Source: Phenylobacterium sp. (GTDB lineage Bacteria; Pseudomonadota; Alphaproteobacteria; Caulobacterales; Caulobacteraceae). Taken from it: a DNA stretch of 44,167 nt. Under the pieces are notes generated by a model, which saw nothing but the letters and a program-made list of their open reading frames with translations, ran no database searches and was not told where the DNA came from. Position 1 is the stretch's first letter; every line of letters begins with the position of its first letter. Both the position numbers and the translations under genes were made by a program. The stretch spans positions 1 through 44,167 of the forward strand of contig NZ_JANINU010000092.1 of the NCBI RefSeq assembly GCF_024508875.1, written 5' to 3'. Shown one piece after another: positions 35,803 through 43,699 of the stretch.

Positions 35803-35994
35803 TTAGTCCAGGCTCTCGAGCAGGGCCGCGACCTGATCGGTGGACACGAGGGTGCGCCGCCCGAGCTTCTTGATGCGGATGCGGCCCGCCGCGACGAGGG
35901 TGTAGAATGAGCTCTTGCCGATTGCGCAGGTGCGGCAGAACTCGGCCACGGAAAGGACTGCTTTGGGAAAGGGGTCCTCACGCTCTTCAAACAT
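35803..35994 (-). CDS. AlpA/excisionase-type HTH_17 protein, 63 aa
   Basis: The sequence LSVAEFCRTCAIGKSSFYTLVAAGRIRIKKLGRRTLVSTDQVAALLESL is a full MerR-like excisionase (HTH_17) domain, the size expected for Xis/AlpA of P4-like elements. It lies 10 bases before the primase start and downstream of integrase on the same strand. The likely role is directing excision at the two att sites and/or controlling integrase expression. Confidence 0.88.
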   Translation of the reverse strand: MFEEREDPFPKAVLSVAEFCRTCAIGKSSFYTLVAAGRIRIKKLGRRTLVSTDQVAALLESLD

Positions 35995-36046
35995 GTGCGT
36001 ATCTCCAATTGGCTCCGCCCGGAATCCGGCGGGCGTCAGTGGTGAT

Positions 36047-36874
36047 TCACACAGGCGTGACCATCGCTACACCGGCTTTAGTTTTCGATTTTCGGAGTGC
36101 CTCCGCGGCGTCGATCACGGTGCCTGGCAGGATGCGCAGCCTCCCTCGCGTCGCCTTCCTCACGACAAGCGAGAGCCAGTCTGCGAAATATACCCGCTTA
36201 TCGACTGGGTCTTCAGCCAAGACGCCCTTGCCTGTCAGATCGAACCAGACGCTCTCTAAGTCTCGGATCAGTTCGATCAGATATTGGTCGCGAACGTCAG
36301 GTTCGTGCGGATCGCGAACAGGCGCGTCGTTGGAAATCTGCTTGGCCAGGTACCGCCGCTTTGAGTCAGGCCCCCACTTCCTGGACTCTACGGCAGCAAG
36401 CGCTCTGCATCTCCCAACGTCGTTTACCCCCAACGGTCTCCTTGACTTCAGGGTTCGCACAAATTGGGGGAGCCCGCGCGCCTTCACCAAGCCTAGCTCG
36501 GCCTCAAACTGGACGAGAACGTGGTTGGCGAAATCAGCCGTCGAGGGATCCCGCAGAAAGAGGGGATCGGTGGCCGCAACTAGGCGCTCCCGCCACTTTG
36601 CGTTCTTGGGAGAAGCGGCCAAGCGCCGTGCGGCAACTGCGATCTTCCGAAGGCGCCGTTGCTGTTCCGTCGCCGTGACATAGGGGGTACGAACTCTCTT
36701 TTCGCCATAGCGCTCTAGTGCGGCCCGCACCGCGTCTTTAGCGGTGTCGAGTAACTCTGGCGTAAGCTTATGCCGCAGGCGCTTTGAGCGTCGCAGGCAC
36801 GCTTCGAAGAGGACAACGCGAAGGCGAAGCCCGCCGGCGATCCAGCCGCGCTGAGGTAGCTTACCCTGTGTCAC
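36047..36874 (-). CDS. Hypothetical 275-aa protein coupled to the integrase
   Basis: It starts with GTG inside the integrase stop (GTGA, 36871-36874). It is rich in Arg/Lys and mostly helical (LRVVLFEACLRRSKRLRHKLTP; QQRRLRKIAVAARRL), suggesting nucleic-acid binding or association with the integrase. No family recognised. Its place between integrase and excisionase suggests it belongs to the integration/maintenance core rather than the defence cargo. Confidence 0.7.
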   Translation of the reverse strand: MTQGKLPQRGWIAGGLRLRVVLFEACLRRSKRLRHKLTPELLDTAKDAVRAALERYGEKRVRTPYVTATEQQRRLRKIAVAARRLAASPKNAKWRERLVAATDPLFLRDPSTADFANHVLVQFEAELGLVKARGLPQFVRTLKSRRPLGVNDVGRCRALAAVESRKWGPDSKRRYLAKQISNDAPVRDPHEPDVRDQYLIELIRDLESVWFDLTGKGVLAEDPVDKRVYFADWLSLVVRKATRGRLRILPGTVIDAAEALRKSKTKAGVAMVTPV

Positions 36875-38070
36875 TCAGGTCTCGCTGCCTCCGCGCGGCG
36901 GCGATCCAGGTAATCAGCCCACCACTTCATCATGTCTCGGCGGCCTGGAAGCCATTCCGCGGCATTGTAGATCGACCGAACAGAGCCTTCTGCGTGAGCG
37001 AGCTGCATCTCGATCCAGTCACGGTTGTAGTTCTGCTCGTTGAGCACGGTGGAAGCGGTCTTGCGGAAGCCATGAACGGTCGCTCTGCCGTGGTAGCCCA
37101 TGCGGTAGAGCGCATAGAGCATCGTGTTCTCCGAAATGACCTTCGAGCGCGTCGGGGCAGGGAATACTTGATCGAACCGTCCGCTGATTTTGCGAAGCTT
37201 CTTGAGCACCGCGACCGCCTGAGGAGCGAGCGGGACAAGGTGGGCGCGGCGCATCTTCATCCTCTCTGGGGGGATGCGCCACAGCGGCTCGTCGCCATCC
37301 AGTCCTTCGAATTCCGCCCACGCAGCGAACCGGAGCTCTGCGGTACGGACGAACGTCAGCAGCACCAACTCCAAAGCGAGCCGCGTCAGCTCATCGCCTT
37401 CGTATGCATCGAGCCGATGCAGGAAGTCGGGAAGCTCCGACGCCGCCAGCGCTGAGCGGCTCTTGACCTCCTTGGCCGGCTTCAGTGCTCCCCGGAGATC
37501 GAAGGTCGGATCCCGCGGACACCTTGAGGTGGCGACGCCGTATCGGAAAATCGCGCTGGCCATCTGCATGATGCGCTTGGCCATCTCCACGGCGTCGCGC
37601 TTCTCGACCTTGCGGATGACATCCAGGACTTCGATCGGCTCGATCGACGCAATCGGCCGCGCCCCAAGTTCTGGCAGGAGATCCGCATCCAGCCTGCTAC
37701 GCAGCCGATCGGCGTAGGACTTGGCCCAGGTGTCTTTCCGCAGCTCAAACCATTCGTCCGCGACCGCCCGAAACGTATGCCCCTCAGCGACCCGCTTTCG
37801 GCGCTTCTCCATCTTTCGTTCGTGGCCGGGGTCCTTGCCATCCTTGAGGAGCTTCTTGGCCTGGAAGCGGGCCTCCCGAGCATCGGCCAATGTGACGAAG
37901 GGATAGGAGCCCAGCGCCAGGAGCTTTTGCTTGCCGCCGAAGCGGTAGGCGAGGCGCCAAAGCATCGATCCCGTGGTCGTCACGAGGATATGGAGGCCTT
38001 CCGAGTCGCTAAGTTTGTACGGCTTGGCCGCCGGCTTCAGGGTTCTGAGCTTTGCATCCGTCAGAGGCAT
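36871..38070 (-). CDS. int: P4-type tyrosine integrase
   Basis: About 399 residues from the ATG at 38070 (MPLTDAKLRTLKPAAKPYKLSD, the standard DUF4102 opening); the longer frame to 38193 is not family-like. The N-terminal DUF4102 arm-binding domain is followed by a core-binding SAM-like region and the catalytic domain with R242 (FVRTAEL), H333-GF-R336, H359 (LAH) and nucleophile Y368 (SIYNAAEW). All are in place, so the enzyme should be active. The gene ends 4 bases into the next and starts about 160 bases from attR, with the tRNA 3' end pointing at it, the usual P4 family arrangement. Confidence 0.95.
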   Translation of the reverse strand: MPLTDAKLRTLKPAAKPYKLSDSEGLHILVTTTGSMLWRLAYRFGGKQKLLALGSYPFVTLADAREARFQAKKLLKDGKDPGHERKMEKRRKRVAEGHTFRAVADEWFELRKDTWAKSYADRLRSRLDADLLPELGARPIASIEPIEVLDVIRKVEKRDAVEMAKRIMQMASAIFRYGVATSRCPRDPTFDLRGALKPAKEVKSRSALAASELPDFLHRLDAYEGDELTRLALELVLLTFVRTAELRFAAWAEFEGLDGDEPLWRIPPERMKMRRAHLVPLAPQAVAVLKKLRKISGRFDQVFPAPTRSKVISENTMLYALYRMGYHGRATVHGFRKTASTVLNEQNYNRDWIEMQLAHAEGSVRSIYNAAEWLPGRRDMMKWWADYLDRRRAEAARPE

Positions 38071-38230
38071 CTGGTTGGTATCCCGAAATCGGCGTTGGTA
38101 TGACCTAAACTCGTACCACCAATTTTCGAGGATGCGGCCACGCCCGCCGACATCCGCTGGGGCTTGGATAGGCAATTCTCTGAAGAGATTCAATGGTCGT
38201 CCGGGCCTCAGAGGAGGTCAGCGGAGGAGC

Positions 38231-38252
38231 GCTGGTGGGCCCGGCAGGACTC
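38231..38252. repeat. attR: right 22-bp direct repeat, within the tRNA 3' end
   Basis: Identical to 1804-1825. It covers the CCA end, acceptor 3' strand and part of the T stem of the tRNA (38233-38252) plus two bases beyond. The tRNA stays whole in this copy. Confidence 0.9.
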
Positions 38253-38308
38253 GAACCTGCAACCAGACCGTTATGAGCGGCCGGCTCTAACCATTGAGCT
38301 ACAGGCCC
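38233..38308 (-). tRNA. tRNA with CAU anticodon, probably tRNA-Ile2 (lysidine type); island integration site
   Basis: 76 nt including an encoded CCA end. The stems pair fully: acceptor GGGCCTG/CGGGCCC (one mismatch/wobble at the inner end), D stem GCTC/GAGC, anticodon stem GGCCG/CGGTC, T stem GCAGG/CCTGC. The anticodon loop is CTCATAA, so the anticodon is CAU. This could be elongator Met or minor Ile. The GGGCCTGTAGCTCA..GGTTAGAGC body resembles the alphaproteobacterial Ile(CAU) gene, whose C34 is turned to lysidine by TilS. Identity is therefore probable, not certain. Confidence 0.88.
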
Positions 38309-38414
38309 ATAGCTCGCGCGGACCGTCGCGTTACCATGGGCTGCACGCGGCTTAAAGCTTGCGTTCAGGTGGGAATTGCCACGGTTGGCTTCCCCCTTGG
38401 ACTGGAGACGATCC

Positions 38415-39161
38415 ATGAAGACCCTGATGCGCGCCGCCGGCCTCGGCCTGGTGCTGGCCGCTTCCGCCGCCGCCCCCGCGGCCTTGGCTCAGGCGGCCCC
38501 GCCGGCCGCCGACACCATGTTCCGCGCCACGACACTCAACCTCTCGGCCTATGGCGAGGCGAAGGTGGCGCCGGACATGGCCACCATCACCCTGGGCGTA
38601 ATGACCGAGGGCAAGACGGCGGCCGAGGCCATGCAGGCCAACGCCACGCGGATGAACGCCGTCGTCGCCAGCCTGCGCAAGGCCGGGATCGCCGACAAGG
38701 ACATCCAGACCTCGAACCTCAACCTCAACCCGCAATACAAGTACCAGGAGAACCAGCCGCCGCTGCTGGTCGGCTACCAGGCCTCGAACAACGTCACGGT
38801 GACGGTGAACGACCTCAAGAAGCTGGGCCCGGCTGTCGACGCCACCGTCAACGCCGGCGCCAACCAGGTGCAGGGGATCAGCTTCGGTCTCCAGGACTCG
38901 ACCGCCGCCGAGAACGCCGCGCGCGAGGCCGCGGTGAAGGCGTTGGCCGCCAAGGCCGATCTCTATGCCCGGGCGACCGGCTACAAGATCGCGCGTTTGG
39001 TCAGCCTCAGTGAGGGCGGCGGCTATGCGCCTCCGCCGCCCGTGCCAATGATGGCCTACGCCGCCAAGCGTGGCGCAGAGATGGACGCAGGAACCTCGGT
39101 TTCGGGCGGCGAGCTCAAGGTCCGCATCGACATCAGCGGCCTGTACGAACTGGCACGCTAG
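38415..39161 (+). CDS. SIMPL-domain (DUF541) periplasmic protein
   Basis: 248 residues. A signal peptide MKTLMRAAGLGLVLAASAAA...ALA (cut near residue 25) leads into the SIMPL/BP26 fold: LNLSAYGEAKVAPDMATITLGV, then NAVVASLRKAGIADKDIQTSNLNLNPQY, and a C-terminal strand set (VQGISFGLQDS; LYARATGYKIARL). The start chosen is the ATG at 38415; the frame extends 13 codons upstream without signal-peptide features. SIMPL proteins are exported and linked to oxidative stress or envelope integrity in a few species; the exact role is unknown. It is chromosomal, the first gene outside the island's right end. Confidence 0.9.
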   Translation: MKTLMRAAGLGLVLAASAAAPAALAQAAPPAADTMFRATTLNLSAYGEAKVAPDMATITLGVMTEGKTAAEAMQANATRMNAVVASLRKAGIADKDIQTSNLNLNPQYKYQENQPPLLVGYQASNNVTVTVNDLKKLGPAVDATVNAGANQVQGISFGLQDSTAAENAAREAAVKALAAKADLYARATGYKIARLVSLSEGGGYAPPPPVPMMAYAAKRGAEMDAGTSVSGGELKVRIDISGLYELAR

Positions 39162-39171
39162 ACGGCGAGAC

Positions 39172-39195
39172 GGGACGCCGGCCCGCCGGCGTCCC
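39172..39195. terminator. Hairpin between convergent genes
   Basis: Perfect 10-bp arms GGGACGCCGG (39172-39181) and CCGGCGTCCC (39186-39195) surround a 4-nt loop between the SIMPL gene (plus) and the lipoprotein gene (minus). There is no T run, so it may be a weak or Rho-aided bidirectional terminator. It touches the last base of the minus-strand gene. Confidence 0.55.
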
Positions 39196-39704
39196 TATGG
39201 CTTGCTGACCTTGGCCCTGCGGAACGCGCCGTCCAGGCGCTCGGCCATCATGCGGCCGGGAAAGGCGCGGTCGCCCTCCATCATCGCGGCGTAGACCAGG
39301 TTCGTGCCCTGGATCGGCCCGGCCGCCCAGCCCACGCCGCGCGAGGCGTCGGCCAGGGTGTTGCAGGAGAGCTGCCGCGCCCGGCGGTCCTTCGCCGTCT
39401 CGTCCAGCAGGTCGGCGATCTTGCGCGTTCCTGGCCCGTCGCAGGCGGGGAACGTCTTCGCGCAGGTGGTGGCCGAGTTGTAGCGATAAAGCCGCTTGCC
39501 GGAGTCGGCCTCGGCGATGAGCACACAGGTGTTGGGATCGCCCACGGCCTTGGAGATCGCCGCGTCCAGTTCGTCGCGGTCCACGCCGGGCGGCGCGGTG
39601 GGAGAACAGGCGGCGAGGCCGAGGGCGGCCACGAGGGCCGCCGCGACCTCAGGCGGCCTTCTTGATCTCGTTGGCGTCGTCCAGCAGGACCACGGTCGGC
39701 GCAT
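39195..39704 (-). CDS. Small putative lipoprotein downstream of panD
   Basis: A hydrophobic stretch [13 protein letters not shown] followed by SPTAPPG is a lipoprotein signal with lipobox LAAC. The mature part has about six cysteines (CVLI, CAK, PACDG, LSCN) and a conserved-looking end ([26 protein letters not shown]). The start is unclear: the ATG at 39704 lies within the end of panD (55-base overlap), and no good start lies closer to the signal. Function unknown; an outer-membrane or periplasmic lipoprotein is expected. Confidence 0.65.
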   Translation of the reverse strand: MRRPWSCWTTPTRSRRPPEVAAALVAALGLAACSPTAPPGVDRDELDAAISKAVGDPNTCVLIAEADSGKRLYRYNSATTCAKTFPACDGPGTRKIADLLDETAKDRRARQLSCNTLADASRGVGWAAGPIQGTNLVYAAMMEGDRAFPGRMMAERLDGAFRRAKVSKP

Positions 39705-40005
39705 AGTTGCGGGCTTCCTCGGCGGGCAGCATCCCATAGGTCACGACGATGACCTTGTCGCCCTTTTGCACCAGCCGGGCGGCCGCGCCATTGACGCCGA
39801 TCACCTTGGAGCCGCGCGGCGCCTCGATGGCGTAGGTGGTGAAGCGCGCGCCGTTGGTGATGTTCAGGACGTCCACCTGCTCGTGCGGCAGGATGCCCGA
39901 GGCGTCCAGCAGGTCGCGGTCGATGGCGATGGAGCCTTCGTAGTCGAGGTCGGCCTGGGTCACCGTGGCGCGGTGCAGCTTGGCCTTCATCAGCGTGAGC
40001 AACAT
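39649..40005 (-). CDS. panD: Aspartate 1-decarboxylase
   Basis: 118 residues, normal PanD size. It has [22 protein letters not shown], with the self-cleavage Gly24-Ser25 that creates the pyruvoyl cofactor. [30 protein letters not shown] and [11 protein letters not shown] follow. It makes beta-alanine from L-aspartate for pantothenate and CoA synthesis in the cytoplasm. The ATG at 40005 gives the family N terminus; the frame runs 18 codons further. It is backbone metabolism. Confidence 0.96.
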   Translation of the reverse strand: MLLTLMKAKLHRATVTQADLDYEGSIAIDRDLLDASGILPHEQVDVLNITNGARFTTYAIEAPRGSKVIGVNGAAARLVQKGDKVIVVTYGMLPAEEARNYAPTVVLLDDANEIKKAA

Positions 40006-40202
40006 GGGCGGTGTCGCGTCCTTGCAGCCTTCGCCCCCTGTCGGAGCAGCGGCGCGCATATACGCACGACGCGAACCACGTTCAATGCGGCATCGCAGCG
40101 TGCCTCCCGTTGCGGCGCCCGGCGAAGCAGGCCCTTACAACGTAAGGAATGTCGCCGGTCAGGCGCGCGCACCCTGCGCCGGCCTTCGCGGCCGCAGCAC
40201 GA

Positions 40203-41084
40203 TCAGCTTGCGTGCCGCCTGAGGAATTCGGTCATCTCGTCCAGCACCGGCGCCCGCCCCCGCAGCGGCCGAGACAGCGCCAGGACCATCCGCACGTGGT
40301 CGACGCCTGGATAGTGCCGCTCGTCCACCTCGACGCCCGCCTCGCGCAGCGCGCGGGCCAGCGCGACTGTATTCTTGGGCCAGACCATCTGATCGTCGTC
40401 GCCCGTAGCCAGGAAGGCCGGCGGCGAGGCCTTGGTCACATAGGCCATCGGCTGGGTGCCTGGCAGGTCGGGCGTCCCGCCGAAGATCCGCTCGGTGATC
40501 TCGCTGCGGATGGGCAGGAAGTCGTAGGGTCCGGAGAGACCGGCCACGGCCTTCACATGCGCGGGATCGACGCCGGCGGCGCGGAGGTATCGGCCGTCCA
40601 GGCCCAGCATCACCGCGTTGTAGGCGCCGGCGGAGTGGCCCAGGAGGACGATGCGGCCGGGATCGCCGCCGAAGCGCGCGGCGTTCTCGCTGGCCCATCG
40701 CACGGCCTTGGCGCCGTCCTCCAGGAAGCCTGGATAGCGGACCTCGGGATAGATCCGGTAGTCGGCGATCACGGTGACGAAGCCGCGCGAGGCCAGCGCG
40801 CGGCCCACCCAGCCGTAATCCTGCCGCCGGCCCGAGTCCCAGGAGCCCCCGTAGAAGAAGACCGCCACCGGCGCCTGCGTCCGTCCGCCCCGCGGCGCAT
40901 AGACGTCGAGCCGCTGCCGGGGTCCTGCGCCGTAGGCTTCGTCGCGGGCGACCAGCAGGGCCGGGTCCTTGGGCGACAGCGTCGCAAACAGGCTGAGCGG
41001 CGAGCAGGCAGCCGTCAGGGCGGCGACAGCGCCGGCCAGGGTCAGGCGCAGGGTCAGGCGCGTTGTCGCGGCGAATGGCGGCAT
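40203..41084 (-). CDS. Alpha/beta hydrolase (BD-FAE/HSL-like esterase), lipoprotein
   Basis: 293 residues from the ATG at 41084 (GGGGAG upstream). A lipobox signal (LAGAVAALTAAC, Cys27) precedes a carboxylesterase fold: oxyanion motif FFYGGSWDSG, nucleophile elbow GHS151AG, acid residue in TGDDDQMV and catalytic His in GVDHVRMV. This matches the esterase/lipase group with feruloyl-esterase-like members; the substrate is unknown. It is probably anchored in the envelope and acts in the periplasm. It is divergent from the beta-lactamase-like gene across 200 bases. Confidence 0.88.
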   Translation of the reverse strand: MPPFAATTRLTLRLTLAGAVAALTAACSPLSLFATLSPKDPALLVARDEAYGAGPRQRLDVYAPRGGRTQAPVAVFFYGGSWDSGRRQDYGWVGRALASRGFVTVIADYRIYPEVRYPGFLEDGAKAVRWASENAARFGGDPGRIVLLGHSAGAYNAVMLGLDGRYLRAAGVDPAHVKAVAGLSGPYDFLPIRSEITERIFGGTPDLPGTQPMAYVTKASPPAFLATGDDDQMVWPKNTVALARALREAGVEVDERHYPGVDHVRMVLALSRPLRGRAPVLDEMTEFLRRHAS

Positions 41085-41284
41085 GGGCTCCCCGATACGA
41101 ACGCGGGGACCGGCGCGCAACTCTCGTCGGCCCCCGCCGTCTCTACGGACGATTCCGTGACGGGGATGCAGGCGCCGGGCGGCCGCAGCGCCGCAGGTTT
41201 TCCATTCGCATCCGCCGGCGGTGGCTTGACGCCGGCCTTGTCCCCGAGGCGGTATGTGAGTGAACAACGATAAGGGAGGCGACC

Positions 41285-42526
41285 ATGGACGGCGCTCAGG
41301 CCCCGACGGGCTTCAATCGCGAGATGCTGGCCGGCCTGGCGCCAGCGCTGAAGGGGCTCGTCGACCAGGGGCTGCTCTCGGGCATGGTCACCCTGGTCTG
41401 GCGCAAGGGCGAGGTCGTCCAGGTGGACACCGTGGGCCAGCGCGACATCGAGGCCGGCCTGCCGATGGAGCGGGACACCATGTTCCGCATCGCCTCGATG
41501 ACCAAGCCGATCACTACGCTGGCGGCGCTGATGCTGGTCGAAGAGGGCAAGCTCAAGCTCAGCGACCCGATCACCAAGTGGCTGCCGCACTTCAAGGACA
41601 TGAGCGTCCTGACCGACGCCACCGGCTCACTGGACTCCACCGTCCCCGCCCGGCGGGAGATCACGGTCGAGGACCTGATGACCCACCGCGCGGGCCTGGC
41701 GTACGGCTTCACCTCGATGGGCCCGATCGCCCATGCGCACGAGGAGAAGCTGGGCTCGCCGCTCGGTCACCCCCATTCGCCCGACGAGTGGATGACTCGC
41801 CTGGGGGCCCTGCCCCTCAGCTATCAGCCGGGCGAACGCTTTCACTACAGCCATGCCACCGAGGTGCTGGGCTTCCTGGTCGCCGCCATCGAGGGCAAGC
41901 CGCTGGGACAGGTGCTGAAGGAGCGGATCTTCGACCCGCTGGGCATGAAGGACACCGGCTTCTGGACACCGCACGACAAGCGCGGCCGCTTGGCGAAGCT
42001 GTACCAGGCGCAGCCCGAAGGCGGCCTAAAGGACGTTTCGTGGTCCGATCCCGAGACTCCCAGCGCCTTCGAGGCCGGCGGTGGCGGCCTCATCTCCACG
42101 GCGGACGACTACCTGAAGTTCGCACGCCTGATGCTGGGCCGCGGCGAGGTCGACGGCGTGCGGTTGGTGAAGCCCGAGACCATCGACCTGATGACCTCCA
42201 ACCGGCTCACCGAGGAACAGCGCAGCCATGCGTTCCTTGGCATGCCCTACTGGCTGTCCCAAGGCTTCGGCCTCGGGACCTCGATGATCATGGATGCCGA
42301 GAAGCACCAGTGGATGGGAGCCGGCGGCGAGGGCTCGTTCGGCTGGCCCGGCGCCTTCGGCACCTGGTGGCAGGCCGACCCGGTGAACGACATGATCCTG
42401 ATCTACCTGATCCAGGACTCCATGCCGCTGGGCCCCGAGGCGGTGACGGCGATGCAAGGCCAGCGCCCGACCGGCCGCATCGGCTGCCCGATGTTCCAGA
42501 AGATCGTCTACGGCGCGCTGGGCTGA
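41285..42526 (+). CDS. Class C beta-lactamase-like serine hydrolase (EstB type)
   Basis: 413 residues, ATG preceded by AGGGAGG. The SxxK motif is S71-MTK, the YxN position reads Y188-SH (as in EstB-like esterases, not classical AmpC), and MTHRAGLAYGFTSMG plus the late GGEGSFGWPGAFGTWW are family hallmarks. There is no signal peptide, so a cytoplasmic esterase of family VIII is likelier than antibiotic resistance. The substrate is unknown. A candidate promoter may lie near TTGACG at 41226. Confidence 0.9.
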   Translation: MDGAQAPTGFNREMLAGLAPALKGLVDQGLLSGMVTLVWRKGEVVQVDTVGQRDIEAGLPMERDTMFRIASMTKPITTLAALMLVEEGKLKLSDPITKWLPHFKDMSVLTDATGSLDSTVPARREITVEDLMTHRAGLAYGFTSMGPIAHAHEEKLGSPLGHPHSPDEWMTRLGALPLSYQPGERFHYSHATEVLGFLVAAIEGKPLGQVLKERIFDPLGMKDTGFWTPHDKRGRLAKLYQAQPEGGLKDVSWSDPETPSAFEAGGGGLISTADDYLKFARLMLGRGEVDGVRLVKPETIDLMTSNRLTEEQRSHAFLGMPYWLSQGFGLGTSMIMDAEKHQWMGAGGEGSFGWPGAFGTWWQADPVNDMILIYLIQDSMPLGPEAVTAMQGQRPTGRIGCPMFQKIVYGALG

Positions 42527-42537
42527 GGCCGCCGCGC

Positions 42538-42894
42538 CTAGCGGGGATTCCGCGGGGCGACACAGATCGGCTTGCCGGCCACGGTGTCGCCCACCAGGGA
42601 TCCGTCGCGCGCCGCCGTGCGCCGGGCGATGTTGAGCGCCTTGCCTTCGGGCGGCGGCGTCTGCCCCTTGGCGCAGACCGAGGCCTCTACCCGCTGGCCG
42701 CCAATCGGGCATGTGCAGATGTCCTCGCGCGGGTCCAGGCGGCTGGCCGGGACCCGGCACACGGGCGGGACGGACTGGCCGCCCACGTCGATGCACTGGA
42801 TGGTCTTGGTGGGCGGGTTCTCGCCAATGGGCTGGGCCGGGGCCGGGCCGGCCAGGGCGGCAAGCACCAGCGGGACCAGGATGTTGCAACGCAT
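42538..42894 (-). CDS. Small secreted cysteine-containing protein, 118 aa
   Basis: The signal peptide MRCNILVPLVLAALAGPAPAQ is followed by a ~97-residue mature part with six cysteines (TIQCIDVG, PVCRVP, ICTCPIG, SVCAKG, PICVAP), suggesting disulphides in the periplasm. The start at 42894 matches a signal-peptide ORF; the open frame continues to 43098 without one. I do not recognise the family. Confidence 0.7.
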   Translation of the reverse strand: MRCNILVPLVLAALAGPAPAQPIGENPPTKTIQCIDVGGQSVPPVCRVPASRLDPREDICTCPIGGQRVEASVCAKGQTPPPEGKALNIARRTAARDGSLVGDTVAGKPICVAPRNPR

Positions 42895-42978
42895 GGGGGC
42901 GCTCCTTTCGCAGGCAGGATAGCGCGGTTGGGGGCCAGAGGCCTTCACCTCCGGCCGGCTTCGTCGCAAGTTCGTCGC

Positions 42979-43359
42979 ATGGCCTGGACCAAATCGCCGA
43001 AGAGCCTCGTGGACCTGTTCGAGATCAGCCTTCCCGAGACGCCGGGCCTGGAGCGCCGCAAGATGTTCGGCTACCCGGTCGCCTTCGTGAACGGCCACAT
43101 GTGCGCCGGGCTCTTCCAGGACAGCGCGTTCATCCGCCCGCCGCCGACCGTGCGGGCCGAATTGGAGGTCGAGGGCGTCCGCCCGTTCGAGCCCATGCCC
43201 GGCCGCCCGATGCGCGACTACCTCACCCTGCCCGAGACGGTGATGGAGGACGAGGACCGGTTCGGCGCGCTTCTCGCCGCCGCGTGCGCCTTCACCGCCA
43301 GCCTGGCGCCCAGGCCGCCCAAGCCCCGGAAAAACAGCGGTCGTTCACCACGTTCCTGA
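42979..43359 (+). CDS. TfoX N-terminal domain family protein
   Basis: 126 residues. The TfoX_N features are present: KMFGYPVAFVNGHMCAGLF and FIRPPPTVRAELE, then MRDYLTLPE. The family's fold relates to the competence regulator Sxy/TfoX, but short single-domain members such as this have no assigned role. The ATG at 42979 gives the typical start. A lysine/arginine-rich tail (PKPRKNSGRSPRS) ends it. Confidence 0.85.
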   Translation: MAWTKSPKSLVDLFEISLPETPGLERRKMFGYPVAFVNGHMCAGLFQDSAFIRPPPTVRAELEVEGVRPFEPMPGRPMRDYLTLPETVMEDEDRFGALLAAACAFTASLAPRPPKPRKNSGRSPRS

Positions 43360-43395
43360 GCGCGGCCTTAACTGCGCCGGGCGCAGCGTGCTGGC

Positions 43396-43623
43396 ATGGA
43401 CCCGATCTCCACCGCCCGCTACGGCCTGATGGCGGCGAGCCGCCGCTTCGAGACGTCCGCGACCAACGTCGCGCGCATGGGCGTGGAGGGCGAACCGGAC
43501 GTCGACCTCGCGCAGGAGACGGTGGGCATGATCCAGGCCAAGACCGCCTTCTCGGCCAACTTGAGCGTCATCGGCTTCGCCCAGGACATGTGGGACTCGC
43601 TGCTGAAGATCCAGAGCCGCTAA
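43396..43623 (+). CDS. Short flagellar-rod-like protein (FlgB/FlgC-type ends), 75 aa
   Basis: Both conserved ends of axial flagellar proteins are present without the middle. The N-terminal D0 helix is ISTARYGLMAASRRFETSATNVA (compare the ASSRLxTVSxNIANAxT motif of FlgB/C), and the C-terminal helix is VDLAQETVGMIQAKTAFSANLSVI (the VNMxxxxxAFxANxxVI motif). About 35 residues of linker are missing compared with normal rod proteins. It may be a mini axial protein or a remnant. No other flagellar gene is in view. Confidence 0.75.
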   Translation: MDPISTARYGLMAASRRFETSATNVARMGVEGEPDVDLAQETVGMIQAKTAFSANLSVIGFAQDMWDSLLKIQSR

Positions 43624-43651
43624 TCTTCCAGGTCGACACTGCCCGAACGAA

Positions 43652-43677
43652 AAAGGGGAGCCTCGCGGCTCCCCTTT
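43652..43677. terminator. Strong bidirectional terminator
   Basis: AAAGGGGAGCC (43652-43662) pairs with GGCTCCCCTTT (43667-43677) around a TCGC loop, between the convergent rod-like gene and the DUF6152 gene. The A-rich and T-rich ends allow termination in both directions. Confidence 0.8.
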
Positions 43678-43699
43678 CCGTATCCGGCGTGCGCCGGGA

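Larger units (their letters stand above)
1804..38252. mobile_element. Integrative genomic island (about 36.4 kb, defence-loaded, satellite-like), inserted at a tRNA 3' end
   Basis: The island is bounded by identical 22-bp direct repeats (1804-1825 and 38231-38252). The right copy contains the last 20 nt of a complete tRNA gene plus two bases beyond it. A tyrosine integrase starts about 160 bp inside the tRNA end. The core (integrase, AlpA-like excisionase, PriPol-VapE replication protein, XRE and other HTH regulators) is at the right end. The left 30 kb is mostly restriction, nuclease, phospholipase and ATPase genes. No terminase, portal, capsid, tail, relaxase or type IV secretion genes are recognisable, so it is not a complete prophage or a conjugative element. 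A phage satellite or similar mobilisable island is the best reading, by inference. Confidence 0.88.

Noticed and set aside
38233..38308. Elongator tRNA-Met identity for the CAU tRNA
   Set aside because: The anticodon alone does not decide. The body resembles the minor Ile(CAU) gene of alphaproteobacteria better, so Met is held as the second choice.
41226..41258. Promoter TTGACG...TATGTG before the beta-lactamase-like gene
   Set aside because: The spacer is 21 bases, too long for a confident call, so only the -35-like hexamer is mentioned in that gene's entry.
41260..43359. 699-codon plus-strand frame through the beta-lactamase-like gene
   Set aside because: It is out of frame with the SxxK/YSH protein and joins unrelated genes. 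Only its last 126 codons, the TfoX-N protein from 42979, are real.
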